The notes below the pieces were generated by a model. It did no database searches. It was given only the letters and a program-made list of their open reading frames with translations, and was not told where the DNA came from. Source: Xanthostigma xanthostigma (taxonomy: Eukaryota > Arthropoda > Insecta > Raphidioptera > Raphidiidae). From it: DNA of 64,000 nucleotides. The translations under genes were made by a program, and so were the position numbers. The DNA is taken from the NCBI GenBank assembly GCA_963575645.1, contig OY754464.1:60238948-60302947 (forward strand), in the 5' to 3' direction. Shown here in pieces: positions 32,786 through 43,559 of this stretch (position 1 is its first letter; every line of letters starts with the position of its first letter).

Positions 32786-35700
32786 TCAGTTATCCTCGGT
32801 ATGACGTGGTAGAAAACATAGTTTCGTTACCGATCGTGTTAGAGTAGCTCCTGCTGAACGAATTGTGACGACACGTATTTCATTGTCGGATCCAGGATGT
32901 AGAGCGGTTACTCTACAAAGTGCCCATTTTGAAGGTGGAAGGCGTTCGTCAATAAGAAGAGCCAAGTCGTCCAGTTTGATCTCTTTTTTGGTTACCCGCC
33001 ATTTGTGACGAGCTTGAAGGGTCGTTAGATATTCCGACGACCAGCGTACCCAAAAATGTTCGTACATTTGACGTAATAGTTGCCATCTATTGAGTCTACT
33101 GGTTTTGATGTCCAATAAACTAGGTTCAGGAATTGTGGTGAGAGCTGACCCGATGAGAAAGTGACCTGGAGTCAACACTGTCAAATCTGTAGGGTCATCT
33201 GAGAGAGCTTGTAACGGTCTGGAGTTCAAACACGCTTCCACTTCGGCCAGGAATGTAGCGAGTTCTTCGTAAGTTAGTGTATGTTCTCCAATGACACGTC
33301 GTAAATGATGTTTCGTGGAACGGACTCCGGCTTCCCACAATCCGCCAAAGTGTGGCGAGGCTGGAGGAATAAGCTTCCAATCTGTACCATCGTTGGACAG
33401 TAGCTCAGCAATTTCTCTTCGTTGAGGTGAAGAAATCTGAAACAGTCGCTTTAATTCATTATCAGCACCAACAAATGTGGTACCGTTATCACTCCAAAGT
33501 GTGGAACAGACACCACGTCGTGAGACGAAGCGTTTATAAGCAGCTATAAATGCTGATGTGGTATAGTCGCTGACGACTTCTAAGTGAATGGCACGTGTCG
33601 CCATGCAAACGAATACGGCAATATAACCTTTGTAGGCGCGGAAACCTCGACCTTTCGTTGTTCGTAGCCGAATTGGACCAGCATAGTCAACTCCAGAGTG
33701 CAGAAAAGGTCGTGATGGTTGAACTCTCTGTGCTGGCAAATTCGCCATTAGTGGAGCAGTAGATGTAGCCTGGTACGGAAGACAATTCCGACATTGTCTA
33801 ATAATACTTCTCACTCGCTGTCTTCCTCCAAGAATCCAATAAATTCTTCTAAGATAGCTAAGAGTAAGCTGCGTACCACCATGTAAAGTTTTTTGATGTG
33901 CTTGATGAATTACTAAAGTTGTGAATGGTGATTGTTTCGGTAAAATGATGGGATGCTTCTCATCGTAGTTCAGTAAAGAATGCTGAAGACGTCCGCCGAC
34001 TCGCAGTAATCCACTTTCATCAAGAAATGGTTTCAGCTTACTCAAGTGGCTTGTGTAAGTCAGCGATTCTTTTGATTGAAGAGCCTTGTAGTCTGCAGCG
34101 AATGATTCCTTTTGAACATACATAATCCAAAAATGTCGAGCTTCTCGTAGCTCTGTTGGTGTCAGGTGTCCTTTGCTTCGAAGTGCCACAGGATGTCTTA
34201 AATTAAAAATGAAACGTTTGCAATATCCTGTAACCCTGATGAGCTTGTTTAGCGAAGAATAACGCAGTAAAAGGTCCAAATTCTCTTTTGGAAACAATAG
34301 TGTAGCATGACTTTTGATCACTCGATCTTCCAAATCCACGTTAGATGGCAGGTTTGGTAGCGTAGTTGGCCAGCATGATGACGGTTTTGTAAGCCACTGT
34401 GGACCGTTCCACCACAGACTGTGATTTTCAAGCTCGACTGGATAAAGTCCACGAGACGCACAGTCAGCAGGATTTTCTGATGAAGATACGTGATGCCAAG
34501 TAGCCGTTGATTGTAGCGTTTGGATTTCACTCACTCTATTAGCGATGAAAGTCTTCCAGCGAGACGCGTGTCCTTTGATCCATGCAAGGACAACGGTAGA
34601 ATCTGTCCACAGGTAAGTTGATTGTACGGAGTTGTCTAGAGTTTGTTGAACAGATTGTGTCAAACGAGCGAGTAGTGTAGCAGCACACAGTTCCAGGCGT
34701 GGCAATGAAACTCTTTTGACAGGTGCCACTTTTGTCTTCGCAGAGAGTAAAGTAATTTTCACGTTATCATTGTCCGTTTGTACTCGAAGATAAACCACGG
34801 CAGCATAAGCTCGTTCAGATGCGTCAGCGAATCCGTGAAGTTCATATGTGGTTTGATTCGTTGCCTGAATTCCCGTCCATCGTCTGAGTGAAATTCGTTC
34901 AATTGCATGCAGTTGTGATCGATACAACTTCCACTGTTTCTCAACATCTGTAGGAAGATTCGTATCCCAGTCAACTCCAAGAAGCCACAATGATTGAAGT
35001 AAGATTTTTGCAGTGATTGTAACAGGACTTAGCCAGCCAAGTGGGTCGAATAATCTTGCGATATCCGAAAGAATCCCACGTTTCGTACTTTTAAATGATT
35101 CGTCGAAAAGTTGTACTCTGAATTTAAAAGTGTCTAGTTGTGGTTGCCAAAACAATCCTAACACAGGAACACCGCCAGCTTCAGGTTTCAATTCCATTTC
35201 AACAAGAGGTTCCTTTTCGTTATGCGGAATCTCTTCAAGCAGGGTTGAAGAATTGGAAACCCATTTACGTAAGTGAAATCCTCCAGCTTTCAGTATTCCA
35301 GTCAGCTGACGTTGATATTCCACAGCCTCCGGAATGGAATTAGCGCCTGTAAGCACATCATCAATGTACATATCACGTAAGATTATTTTTGCCCCGAGTG
35401 GATATTGATTTTGTTCATCATGTGCTAGCTGACGTAGAACTCTCAATGCAAGAAATGGAGCGCTTGCGGTCCCATATGTCACCGTGAGAAGACGATATTG
35501 TTGAACCGGTTGAGTAGAAGCGGCTCGCCATAAGATCCGTTGGTAGTCGCAATCTTCAGGATGTACCCATATCTGCCGGTACATTTTGGCTATGTCTGCT
35601 CCGAAAACAATTGGATGCATTCTCCATCTTAGAATGATAGCTGATAAGTCAGGTTGTAATTTTGGACCGATTAGCAGCGCATCATTTAGTGATAAACCAT

Positions 35701-37123
35701 TTAATGATGGTTGCGAAGCATTGAAAACGACGCGTAACTTCGTTGTAGAACTGGCTGTCTTTGTAACCGAATGGTGCGGTAAAATAAACCCAGATATATT
35801 TTCTGTAGTCGTGACCCTGGAAATAGGAGCCATATGACCTAGTGAGCTGTACTCAGTCATGAAATCAGTGTATGAGTTAGCTAGGTCAGGATTTTTCATG
35901 AAACGTCGTTCCATGTGTAGAAGTAGTTGTAGTGCTGACTGATATGAATCTTTTAGGACGAAGTGCGTTGGATCTGTCTTAAATGGTAATCGAACCACAT
36001 AACGACCTTGATCATCTCGTGTATGAGTAGTTGTAAAGTGAGTTTCACATTTAATTTCATCATCGGTCAGTTGAGCGGAAACCGTAGCTACATCTTCCAC
36101 TTGCCAGAAACGTTGTAGTTGAATGGATAACTCTGTATTAGTTACACAGTGCATACTACAGGTCGTTGACGATGATCTGTTTGTCGGAACTACTCCAGAG
36201 AGTATCCATCCTAAGGTTGTGCGTTGAGCAACAGGACTATTACGTAACCCTGTGCGTACACCATCGAGTAAAATCTGAGAGTAGATGTCAGCTCCCAGAA
36301 CTAGATCGATACGTGCGGGTTTATTGTAGTCTGGATCTGCCAATTGCAAGTTTTCTAGATGTGTCCAAGTCTTGTTCAAACATTGAATAGTTGGCAAATG
36401 CGTTGTTAGCTTCGGCATTACGAGAGCTCTGACCTCATACGACTTGTCTGGAGCTATTTGAGAGTGCATTTGTACGAAGGCAACTGTTCTAACAGTTCCA
36501 GTTGTGGCATTTCCAAGTCCATATACAGTGATGTTGGTAGGTTTTCTTTTTAAACGAAGTTGTTGTGCGACAGATTCCGTAATAAATGACGATTCCGACC
36601 CTTGATCCAAGAGAGCGCGTACTGTAAGAATTCGACCATCCGCAGAGCGAAGATTAACTTTAGCAGTAGCTAAAAGAACAGCTGTGTTTTGTGAATTAGA
36701 TTCTATTCTTGAGGTCATAGCCGACGTTGAGGCTTGCTCAGTTGAGCCTTCAGTCTTGCTTTGAGTGAACGTTGAAGCAATAGAGCTACCATGGAGCATT
36801 GAATGATGGTTAGCTCCACAATTCTGGCATCGTTTCACAGAGGCACAGTTTCTTCTTAAGTGCTTATTGCTAAGGCAATTATAGCAGAGCTGTTTTTGGA
36901 AGATCAACTCTCGTCGTTGGTCAGGAGTCTTCTTTCGGAAGTTTGAACAAAACATAATGAAATGCTTGCCAGAGCAGTCTTGGCATTTTTGTTCATCGGG
37001 TGTAGTGGTAGCAGCGTGCGTTCTGCAGCGTGATGATTGCGTTTCTTTAGGAATAGCTGTCTTCCCTCGAGTAGTAGTAGATGCGTCTAGTGCTTCGAGT
37101 TCTCGAATACGCCCTTCAATGAA
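32786..37123 (-). CDS. BEL/Pao Pol polyprotein (end of Gag, protease, RT, RNase H, integrase)
   Basis: From the stop at 37124 the same frame stays open for 56 codons to an ATG at 36955 and then for 1,389 residues. Zinc knuckles come first: a C-x2-C-x3-H-x4-C before and across that ATG, then CYNCLSNKHLRRNC and CQNC. Numbering from the ATG, the aspartic protease has DQGSESSF (D117). The RT has FGADIAKMYRQI (D454) and YIDDV (530-534). RNase H shows D711, E755, D785 and D831. The integrase has an HHCC finger (H1020, H1025, C1055, C1058) and D1090, D1156, E1208. A C-terminal BEL-specific domain ends FLPRHTEDN. All catalytic residues are present. The ATG at 36955 lies inside the first knuckle and is not the natural start. 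Confidence 0.96.
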   Translation of the reverse strand, partial: FIEGRIRELEALDASTTTRGKTAIPKETQSSRCRTHAATTTPDEQKCQDCSGKHFIMFCSNFRKKTPDQRRELIFQKQLCYNCLSNKHLRRNCASVKRCQNCGANHHSMLHGSSIASTFTQSKTEGSTEQASTSAMTSRIESNSQNTAVLLATAKVNLRSADGRILTVRALLDQGSESSFITESVAQQLRLKRKPTNITVYGLGNATTGTVRTVAFVQMHSQIAPDKSYEVRALVMPKLTTHLPTIQCLNKTWTHLENLQLADPDYNKPARIDLVLGADIYSQILLDGVRTGLRNSPVAQRTTLGWILSGVVPTNRSSSTTCSMHCVTNTELSIQLQRFWQVEDVATVSAQLTDDEIKCETHFTTTHTRDDQGRYVVRLPFKTDPTHFVLKDSYQSALQLLLHMERRFMKNPDLANSYTDFMTEYSSLGHMAPISRVTTTENISGFILPHHSVTKTASSTTKLRVVFNASQPSLNGLSLNDALLIGPKLQPDLSAIILRWRMHPIVFGADIAKMYRQIWVHPEDCDYQRILWRAASTQPVQQYRLLTVTYGTASAPFLALRVLRQLAHDEQNQYPLGAKIILRDMYIDDVLTGANSIPEAVEYQRQLTGILKAGGFHLRKWVSNSSTLLEEIPHNEKEPLVEMELKPEAGGVPVLGLFWQPQLDTFKFRVQLFDESFKSTKRGILSDIARLFDPLGWLSPVTITAKILLQSLWLLGVDWDTNLPTDVEKQWKLYRSQLHAIERISLRRWTGIQATNQTTYELHGFADASERAYAAVVYLRVQTDNDNVKITLLSAKTKVAPVKRVSLPRLELCAATLLARLTQSVQQTLDNSVQSTYLWTDSTVVLAWIKGHASRWKTFIANRVSEIQTLQSTATWHHVSSSENPADCASRGLYPVELENHSLWWNGPQWLTKPSSCWPTTLPNLPSNVDLEDRVIKSHATLLFPKENLDLLLRYSSLNKLIRVTGYCKRFIFNLRHPVALRSKGHLTPTELREARHFWIMYVQKESFAADYKALQSKESLTYTSHLSKLKPFLDESGLLRVGGRLQHSLLNYDEKHPIILPKQSPFTTLVIHQAHQKTLHGGTQLTLSYLRRIYWILGGRQRVRSIIRQCRNCLPYQATSTAPLMANLPAQRVQPSRPFLHSGVDYAGPIRLRTTKGRGFRAYKGYIAVFVCMATRAIHLEVVSDYTTSAFIAAYKRFVSRRGVCSTLWSDNGTTFVGADNELKRLFQISSPQRREIAELLSNDGTDWKLIPPASPHFGGLWEAGVRSTKHHLRRVIGEHTLTYEELATFLAEVEACLNSRPLQALSDDPTDLTVLTPGHFLIGSALTTIPEPSLLDIKTSRLNRWQLLRQMYEHFWVRWSSEYLTTLQARHKWRVTKKEIKLDDLALLIDERLPPSKWALCRVTALHPGSDNEIRVVTIRSAGATLTRSVTKLCFLPRHTEDN

Positions 37124-37984
37124 TTATTTGAGCTGTGTGTACTTGACTGGATCTGCCGTTGAGCTGATTGACTTTTCCCAATCACGACGAGAAGCAATGT
37201 CAAGTCGATCCACTGTTATATGCACAAGCCAGTCATCCCAGTAGTCAACCGGCCTTTTGAGATTCTCTAAGGCTCGAATCACTTCAGTTGTTCCGTCATA
37301 TAATCGCTTCAGTTCAGATGCTGATTCACTTTGTACAGCAGGAAGCTTTGTTAAGTTTTGTAGATGAGTATGAATAATTAAACGCTTGTTTTCATACCGG
37401 GCTACCAATTGATCCCAGGCAATTTTGTAGTTGGCGCTAGTTACTTCAAGATTTTTCAGTAATTGTTCGGCTTCACCAGTGAGACTTAACTTGAGGTAAT
37501 GAAGTCGTTGTACATCTGATAATGACGTATTATTATGTACGAGAGAAGTAAAAAGATCGTTGAAGCTTGCCCAGTCAGTATAATTGCCCGAAAACCGAGG
37601 CACATTAATGCGAGGTAACATGTTATGATGACCCCCAGTAGCAGCAATCGATCCGTCTTCTGTGTTTGTTGAATTTGCATTTGGCGTTGTATTTTCAAAT
37701 TCATATAGCATGTCGAGTAATTCTCCCTTGACTGTAGCGTAATCATCAGCAGCCTTATCAAAATGGTTTTCTTTGTAATATGAAGTGTCTTGAAATGTAG
37801 GATTGTTAAGACCGATTAAAGAGTAGTGATTCTCTTGTAATTTATTCCAGTAAGTTTCAAGTTGCTCAAGACGAGCGCGTATAGCACCACGCGTGATATT
37901 GTCTCGACCAAGTTTCTTCAGGTTAATTATAGTGCGTGAAATTAACCCAGATGTACACTCTTGTTTGTTTAAAAGATCTTGCAT
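37124..37984 (-). CDS. BEL/Pao Gag, N-terminal part ending at an in-frame TAA
   Basis: The 286-codon frame begins about 157 bp downstream of the 5' LTR and is in frame with Pol. An alpha-helical N-terminus is followed by PRFSGNYTDW (129-138), the usual start of the BEL/Pao gag (DUF1759-type) domain that builds the capsid-like particle. The frame ends at TAA (37124-37126). Sequence after the stop continues the typical gag C-terminus and zinc knuckles, so the stop looks like a single nonsense change. Programmed readthrough is less likely, because the stop lies before the nucleocapsid region and not at a gag/pro boundary. Confidence 0.92.
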   Translation of the reverse strand: MQDLLNKQECTSGLISRTIINLKKLGRDNITRGAIRARLEQLETYWNKLQENHYSLIGLNNPTFQDTSYYKENHFDKAADDYATVKGELLDMLYEFENTTPNANSTNTEDGSIAATGGHHNMLPRINVPRFSGNYTDWASFNDLFTSLVHNNTSLSDVQRLHYLKLSLTGEAEQLLKNLEVTSANYKIAWDQLVARYENKRLIIHTHLQNLTKLPAVQSESASELKRLYDGTTEVIRALENLKRPVDYWDDWLVHITVDRLDIASRRDWEKSISSTADPVKYTQLK

Positions 37985-38120
37985 GACGATCAGTAGTAAT
38001 AAACTTGCGAAAAATAGTAATTTTATACTTGTAAAGTATGTAGAAAAGCTTGATTATTTGCAATCGTTGTATTAGAAAGCGTAGTTATTATTCTTATTTT
38101 TGCGTTGATTTTTTAAATAA

Positions 38121-38137
38121 TCTGACTCGAAGGACCA
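38121..38137 (-). promoter_or_regulatory. Primer binding site of the BEL/Pao element
   Basis: On the minus strand, four bases after the 5' LTR, TGGTCCTTCGAGTCAGA begins with TGG, complementary to the CCA end of a tRNA. The tRNA species is not assigned. Confidence 0.8.
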
Positions 38138-38141
38138 AAAA

Positions 38142-38374
38142 TGTACCAAATTGTTGTAGAATTTTGTTATATTGAACACAAAGAAAGGATAATAAAGACG
38201 GAGTAGTTTTTAGTCGTGTTGTAGTTGAACATAAACTAATATTTTATTTAAAATTATCTTAAAAGAAATGTACAGTTACATAAAAAATAAAAATAATTGC
38301 ATAATTCAAAAAGTATAAAATAAAATAATTCACTTTATCAAAAAAGCAGGGCCGAACTAAACGAATACTGAACA
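38142..38374 (-). repeat. BEL/Pao 5' LTR
   Basis: This LTR carries the transcription signals. In element orientation it starts TGTTCAGTATTCG, which includes a TCAGT initiator-like motif, and has an AATAAA polyadenylation signal (complement of 38243-38248). It is 99.6% identical to the other LTR. Confidence 0.95.
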
Positions 38375-38700
38375 GTACCAGATTTGCTTCTGAACTAATA
38401 GCTTTAAGCGAATTCTTACAGATATCGCTACTTGGTACTGAAACAGTTTTTTTTGTTTGCTTCTGAACTAATAGCTTTGAGTAAACGCTATCAGATGTCG
38501 TAACACGTTACTAAAACAGGTTTTTTGAGAAAATAGCGTAATTTTGAAAACAATATTTAATAAAAACTATCCTATAGCGTAACTTGCACCAAGCAAGACG
38601 CATTTGCGAAATTTCATTAAAATCTCTTCAGTGGTTTCGGAGATTAGCGCGGCCAAAATTTTGACGCGGTAATTTTATATATATTATATAGATTATTAGT

Positions 38701-39500
38701 AAATACACTATTTGATCGACAGGGTTTTGCACAACGACCAGTATTTTTTATACATACAGAGTTTTGTATAAAAGGCAGAACTTTAATTTTCCAACATTGA
38801 GAGTATCTAAAGTTGATAAATTAGTATCATCAATTAATCGCGCCCTCCTCTTTGGCATTCCCGGACCGTTTTCTCCGCGAAAGGCGTGTCTGCTTTAGGG
38901 GAAGAAGCACGCAGAACTAGGTGGAACTCTTGGCACACATCCGACGAAATCAACGCTCGATTTCTCATCGAGTCAGGGACGGTCGCTTGTTATCTCATTT
39001 ATCGAAAACAGATGCAAAAATAAAATACCTGGTTATCGAGCGTCTATAATCTACAATCTCTCTCTCTCTCTCTCTCTCAAGCGACATGTAAAACTCGTAC
39101 CACTATTTTAATATTATTCCATAAACCGATATGTTACTAAAACTACATGATAAGCATCTTATTGGTTACTTGAAACTCAACACCTAGCAGATGAACCAAT
39201 CAGATCCTAGCCAGATAGTAACACGTGATAACTATTTCTGTTCGTGGAAAAGGGTTAAAAAAATGCTAAGACGTATTCGTATGTGAAATTTTCAACAGAA
39301 TCCGAATATGAAATAAAAAAGTATGGTTTCCATTTAAAATTTCTAAGTTGAACCTTACGGGACCCTTTTGGGGTTCTCGGGCCCAAAATCTAATTTTGCA
39401 ATTCAATAGACAGGAAAAAGTTACTAAAAAACAATGTTGACATTTTTAGTCCGGCTTACCCATTAAGAAATATTAAGCCGTTTCGGGACACGCTGTATAA
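38701..39500. other. Repeat-derived, no gene; one transposon end at 39497
   Basis: The first 70 bases match the tail of family C. The stretch 38840-39010 is GC-richer but has no recognised ORF. A CT microsatellite lies at 39055-39080. GGGACACGCTGTA at 39485-39497, followed by TA, matches the end of the Tc1/mariner-type element at 12821, so a partial relative lies to its left. Confidence 0.5.
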
Positions 39501-41677
39501 TAGCTGTACCTATTGTTTTGAATAATTGTCAGTTTTTGTAAAATGCTAACGAAAGAAATCATTCATTTACTACTATGATAATAAAGATAATATGTAAAAA
39601 TGATTACAGTAACATCATCTCTCGATGTAAAAATAAAAAGTTAAAATTCATTTGTATTCCTGCAAAATAAGGCTTTTTAGTAGATAGTCTATCTCGCGAG
39701 CTCGGCGATCTACCGATCGCCTTAAAAATCATATTTGGGAAACAGTTTTGCTAGGTCGATGGGGAGAGATCAAAACTTTTTTTCAGGGTCACCGTGCCGT
39801 GTTAATTAACGGGATGTATAATAGGTACTGTGTTAGTTATTTCGGAAAATATCATTCAATACACTCCTGCAAAGAAGAAAGAAAAACGCCGAATAGTATC
39901 ATGAAAAACAATTTGTGGACTATAAAACTGCATTCAAAGAACTGACTGCTATATATGCTCATTTATCCTTGCGTATAACAAAATAAATGATCACTGACGA
40001 CTTCGATCTGCTGCCTTGTAGTTTAATCATTTGAACAGTGTATGATTTATTACGGACACGCGAACGCTGCCAATAAACGCGCAATAATCAATACTAATTT
40101 TATAAAGAGGAAAAGTTTGTACGTTTGTTTCTTTGTCGCGATTAAGGAAACTAGTGAATTGATTTGAAAAATCATTTCAGTGTTTAAAAGCTTACTCCTT
40201 CCCGAGTAACGTAGGCTATATATTATTACACTAATGTCCATATTCCCCGAGCACTATTAAAGATAGAAGTAAGTTACTAATTTTGGAACAAAATTAGAAT
40301 AAAATTTACTTTCAATTCACCAAGCAAAATAACAGGTAGAAAAGTTAGTTAAAGAACACATATACACTGCACTATACCCCTTGTTATTTTTGTTGAATAT
40401 TTTGACGTTTACTAAAAAATCCGACCGATAGCGTTAGTGTAAACGTCAAAAAAAAGTTTCACAAAATAATAATGTTTTATCCTAACCCAATTCTACACAA
40501 AACTTCCACTAACTTTAATGTTTTACTACTATACACCTCACAAAAAGTTAATAAACAACATATAAATGAATTCACAAGAGCAACTGTGGATATAATACTC
40601 TACATTTATAGGTTAGAAATTGCAGATTTTAGACGCTCGGCAGCTAAAGTGGCTAGTGTCTTGACACTTCAATGGAGCAGAAGATGATTGCAAGTGAGCT
40701 GATTCTGGTTTCATCTATTAGTTAATTAGAGATTTGTAGGGATGAATCCTGATAAGAATCGATTATTTATCAAAATGTAAACAAGAAAAGTATTTTTGAA
40801 ATTAAACTCTTTTAGGCGCGCTGCGAGGATAAATTGGTTTGGATCAGATGAAAAGTGAAACGCTTCCCGTATTCCAACTTCAACCGGCAGTTGAGAGGAA
40901 TGAGTGAGAGAATCGTTCCTACTCTCTCTCTCTCTCTCTCTCTGCCAATGTGTTATACGCACTCTATACGCATGCGCAATGCGTACCGTGTGTGTATACG
41001 TAGTATTTTCTCTGGTCACGGCAACAAATGCAACATAACCATTTTCTAATCCAGAAATAATAAAATCGTCAATTAATGCGTGAATCTATAAGTTTCACTT
41101 CTAACGCGCGAAAGTCTGACACAGATTTTTTTGTTTTTTTTAAGTGTAAAGGAAAAATAGGAATATTTAGGAAATATTTCCGGACGTTTCTTACTAATTT
41201 ATTTTACGCAACAATTTTAATACATTTTTATGTTTTAACAATATTCTTGACCTAAAACATTTCCATGTCATCGAAATATTTTATAAACACCATGTTTTGA
41301 TTGTACTAATTAATTTTTATGACGATAGATTCATAAATTTAATAAATGTTAATTAATTTAGTTGTCATAAAATTAATGGCATGCGTAATTAATTATCCAA
41401 AATGTCTAATAAATAAAATATAAACAATGGCGGCCGATTTTGCATATTATTGTGTTTTTACAATGATTAACGATCGCAGATGTTTTGTATTTAATTAGAT
41501 TAGACAAAAAAAAATAGAAGAAACATAAATTATTTCCGATTATATATAAGTAACATTGTTTTTCAGATTGTTACACACTCACAAATATAGGTGCGGCAGA
41601 TTTTCAAATAAAATTTAAATATTTGATTTTTAACCAACTTTAAAAAAAGAGGTTATCAATTAGACATGTATATTGTA
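39500..41677. other. No gene supported in this interval
   Basis: AT-rich sequence. A CT microsatellite sits at 40921-40942. A short inverted repeat pairs TTTTGACGTTTAC near 40400 with GTAAACGTCAAAA near 40440. ORFs are short and motif-free. Confidence 0.4.
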
Positions 41678-42131
41678 TACGGGGTGTCCCATTTATATCT
41701 CCGTTATTTTTGAAGATAGAAAAAAAACAATGTTAGATAACCCCAAGTGTCAATTTTCATTGCTTTATGAAACACACACACACTTTGAGACATGAATCAG
41801 ACCGTGCAACCTCCCCCTGGTATGGCTTGGGTAATGCTATGCCATCGGTAAAAAAACGATTACCACAATAAAAACGGCGCAAATCGAAAAATGGTGTAGA
41901 CATTTTTTATAGCATTTTTTCCTTTCTATCGTATGGGCTAAAAAAAATATAGGTTTCCACTTTAAAAAAATTTGATATGCGTATCTCCGAAGTGGCGCCA
42001 TCTATCGGTATGTTCATGTGTGCATATTGTTTCCCCCTCCAAACTGAGCAACTTTTATTTGAAGAATTTTTTTCTATATTCTAAAATAACGGAAATATAA
42101 GGGTGGCTACTTTAAAATGGGACACCGTGTA
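41678..42131. mobile_element. Tc1/mariner-type MITE, 454 bp
   Basis: The ends TACGGGGTGTCCCATTT and TACACGGTGTCCCATTT (complement of the right end) are inverted, with TA on each side (41676-41677, 42132-42133). The inverted similarity extends inward past CTCCGTTATTTT. There is no transposase ORF. The GTGTCC start resembles that of the element at 11944. Confidence 0.85.
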
Positions 42132-42229
42132 TATATATTTCTTTTTTTAATGTTTGTTCAATTACTCTAGCTTTTCGAGGAATTGACTGATTAAAAATGT
42201 TGATAGAATTTAGTTCAAAAAAGGAAATT

Positions 42230-42900
42230 TTTTATATATATAATATATGCTATGTCATATCAGCACTATTTAACTTACTTCAAAAAATGAAGGAGGTTAT
42301 ATTATATTCGACTGTAATATTTTTTTTTTTTGTTATTGCGTCCGTCAGGCGTCAATATCTTCGCCAGCTGTAAACCGATTTCAATGTTTCTTTTTTTATT
42401 CGATAGAGTATGTCTTCAAGTCACCCAAAATCAAAAATAAATATAAAAGTTGTAGTTAGTCGGCATGAACGTTGCTCTTCAGTTTCATTAGACATACTAA
42501 AAAAATTGTCAAAGTTGGTCCCATATAAATTTTAGCAAAATCAGATCAGCAACTTGTTAGAAATAAAATTCTGTTTAAAAAAAAACAAAAATCAGCTTCA
42601 ATACTTTGTTAAAGTAAAAAGTTAAAAATAAAAAACTTTTTATAAAAAATTGAACCTCCTTCAAAAAAGGGTCACTAAAAAGCGTAAAATAACAAATATT
42701 TGGGGTTGGCACCAATTTAATTACTATCACGTTTTATATACCTACTTAGGTATATTAAATTGGTACCGACCTCAAAACTTTGTTATTTTACGCTTTTTAA
42801 AGTCACCTACTAAACATTTCTAACAAATAGCACACTTTTTTGTCGAAGGTGGTTTTACGGTTCAAAAAGTAATTTCCATAAAGAAAAAAATATCTTTGTT
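42230..42900. repeat. Old repeat with a large hairpin
   Basis: 42671-42720 (CACTAAAAAGCGTAAAATAAC ... GGCACCAATTTAA) is inverted at 42755-42807. The flanking text (CGTCAGGCGTCAATATCTTCG) is non-coding. A CAGTTTGGGAAACTCTGTGAT piece at about 42940-42960 resembles one hAT terminus, but its partner was not found. Confidence 0.55.
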
Positions 42901-43559
42901 TTTATTTTATTGTCGCGGCCCCCCAAAAATCGACATCAACAGTTTGGGAAACTCTGTGATAATTGGTATAAATTATGTATCTATACATACCTATACATTA
43001 CCAATCATCAGAATCAATATTAGTGAAGCTGTTTAGTGTTTATTTGGTGTTTACAAGTAATCAATAGCCAACCGTTTTGCCCATTAAGAGCCAATAATGT
43101 TCGTTTCTCATTAAAGCCAATTTTCTGACATGCGATACGATGTCACGGTCTGGAACAATAGTATAATAAAAACACCTTACAAAAGCTGATAGCCTTGCCT
43201 CCACTTTTATTGTATTACCAAAAAATCTTAGTTGTAAACCTTGAAATACGCTTTTTCCATCTTCACAAGACTGCAGATTGTAAAACATCCACGATTAGTA
43301 ATTGGCTGGTTTATTACTAAACTGCAAATTAAAAAGAACAACTTGGTGCAACCAAATATTAACAACTGTGATGGGTCAACAGAAAGGAAAATCATTCAAT
43401 TTTAATCAAAGCTGCATACTATACAGACTAAACATAATCCGCGGCTTCAGTCGCGTTAAAATTGGATTCATTTCTAATCTGCAGAACTGGTAAATTATTT
43501 TATTATTTAGTTATTATTAGAAAAAAATAATAAATAAAAAAAATGTTACTAGGCCAAAA

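Larger units (their letters stand above)
32448..38374 (-). mobile_element. Complete BEL/Pao LTR retrotransposon, 5,927 bp
   Basis: Two 233-bp LTRs (32448-32680 and 38142-38374) start TG and end CA, and a 5-bp target duplication GTACC flanks them (32443-32447, 38375-38379). Transcription runs on the minus strand, so the LTR at 38142 is the 5' one. The LTRs differ at one position (32503 versus 38197), which points to a recent insertion. A tRNA-primer site, gag, protease, RT, RNase H and integrase regions follow in the standard BEL order. One in-frame stop in gag-pol is the only break I see. Confidence 0.97.
32342..38692 (-). mobile_element. Helitron (about 420 bp) split by a BEL/Pao element
   Basis: On the minus strand the 5' end at 38692 reads TCTATATAATATATATAAAA after an A. 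The 3' end at 32342 is a CCCGG-GTGAAA-CCGGG hairpin followed by ACGGACCGCTAG and T. Removing the BEL element and one GTACC leaves a 419-bp non-autonomous Helitron. Both junctions obey the A|T rule. Confidence 0.85.

Noticed and set aside
36955-37126. A separate pol gene starting at the ATG at 36955
   Set aside because: The frame is open upstream to the TAA at 37124 and the first zinc knuckle straddles this ATG, so it is an internal methionine of a gag-pol polyprotein.
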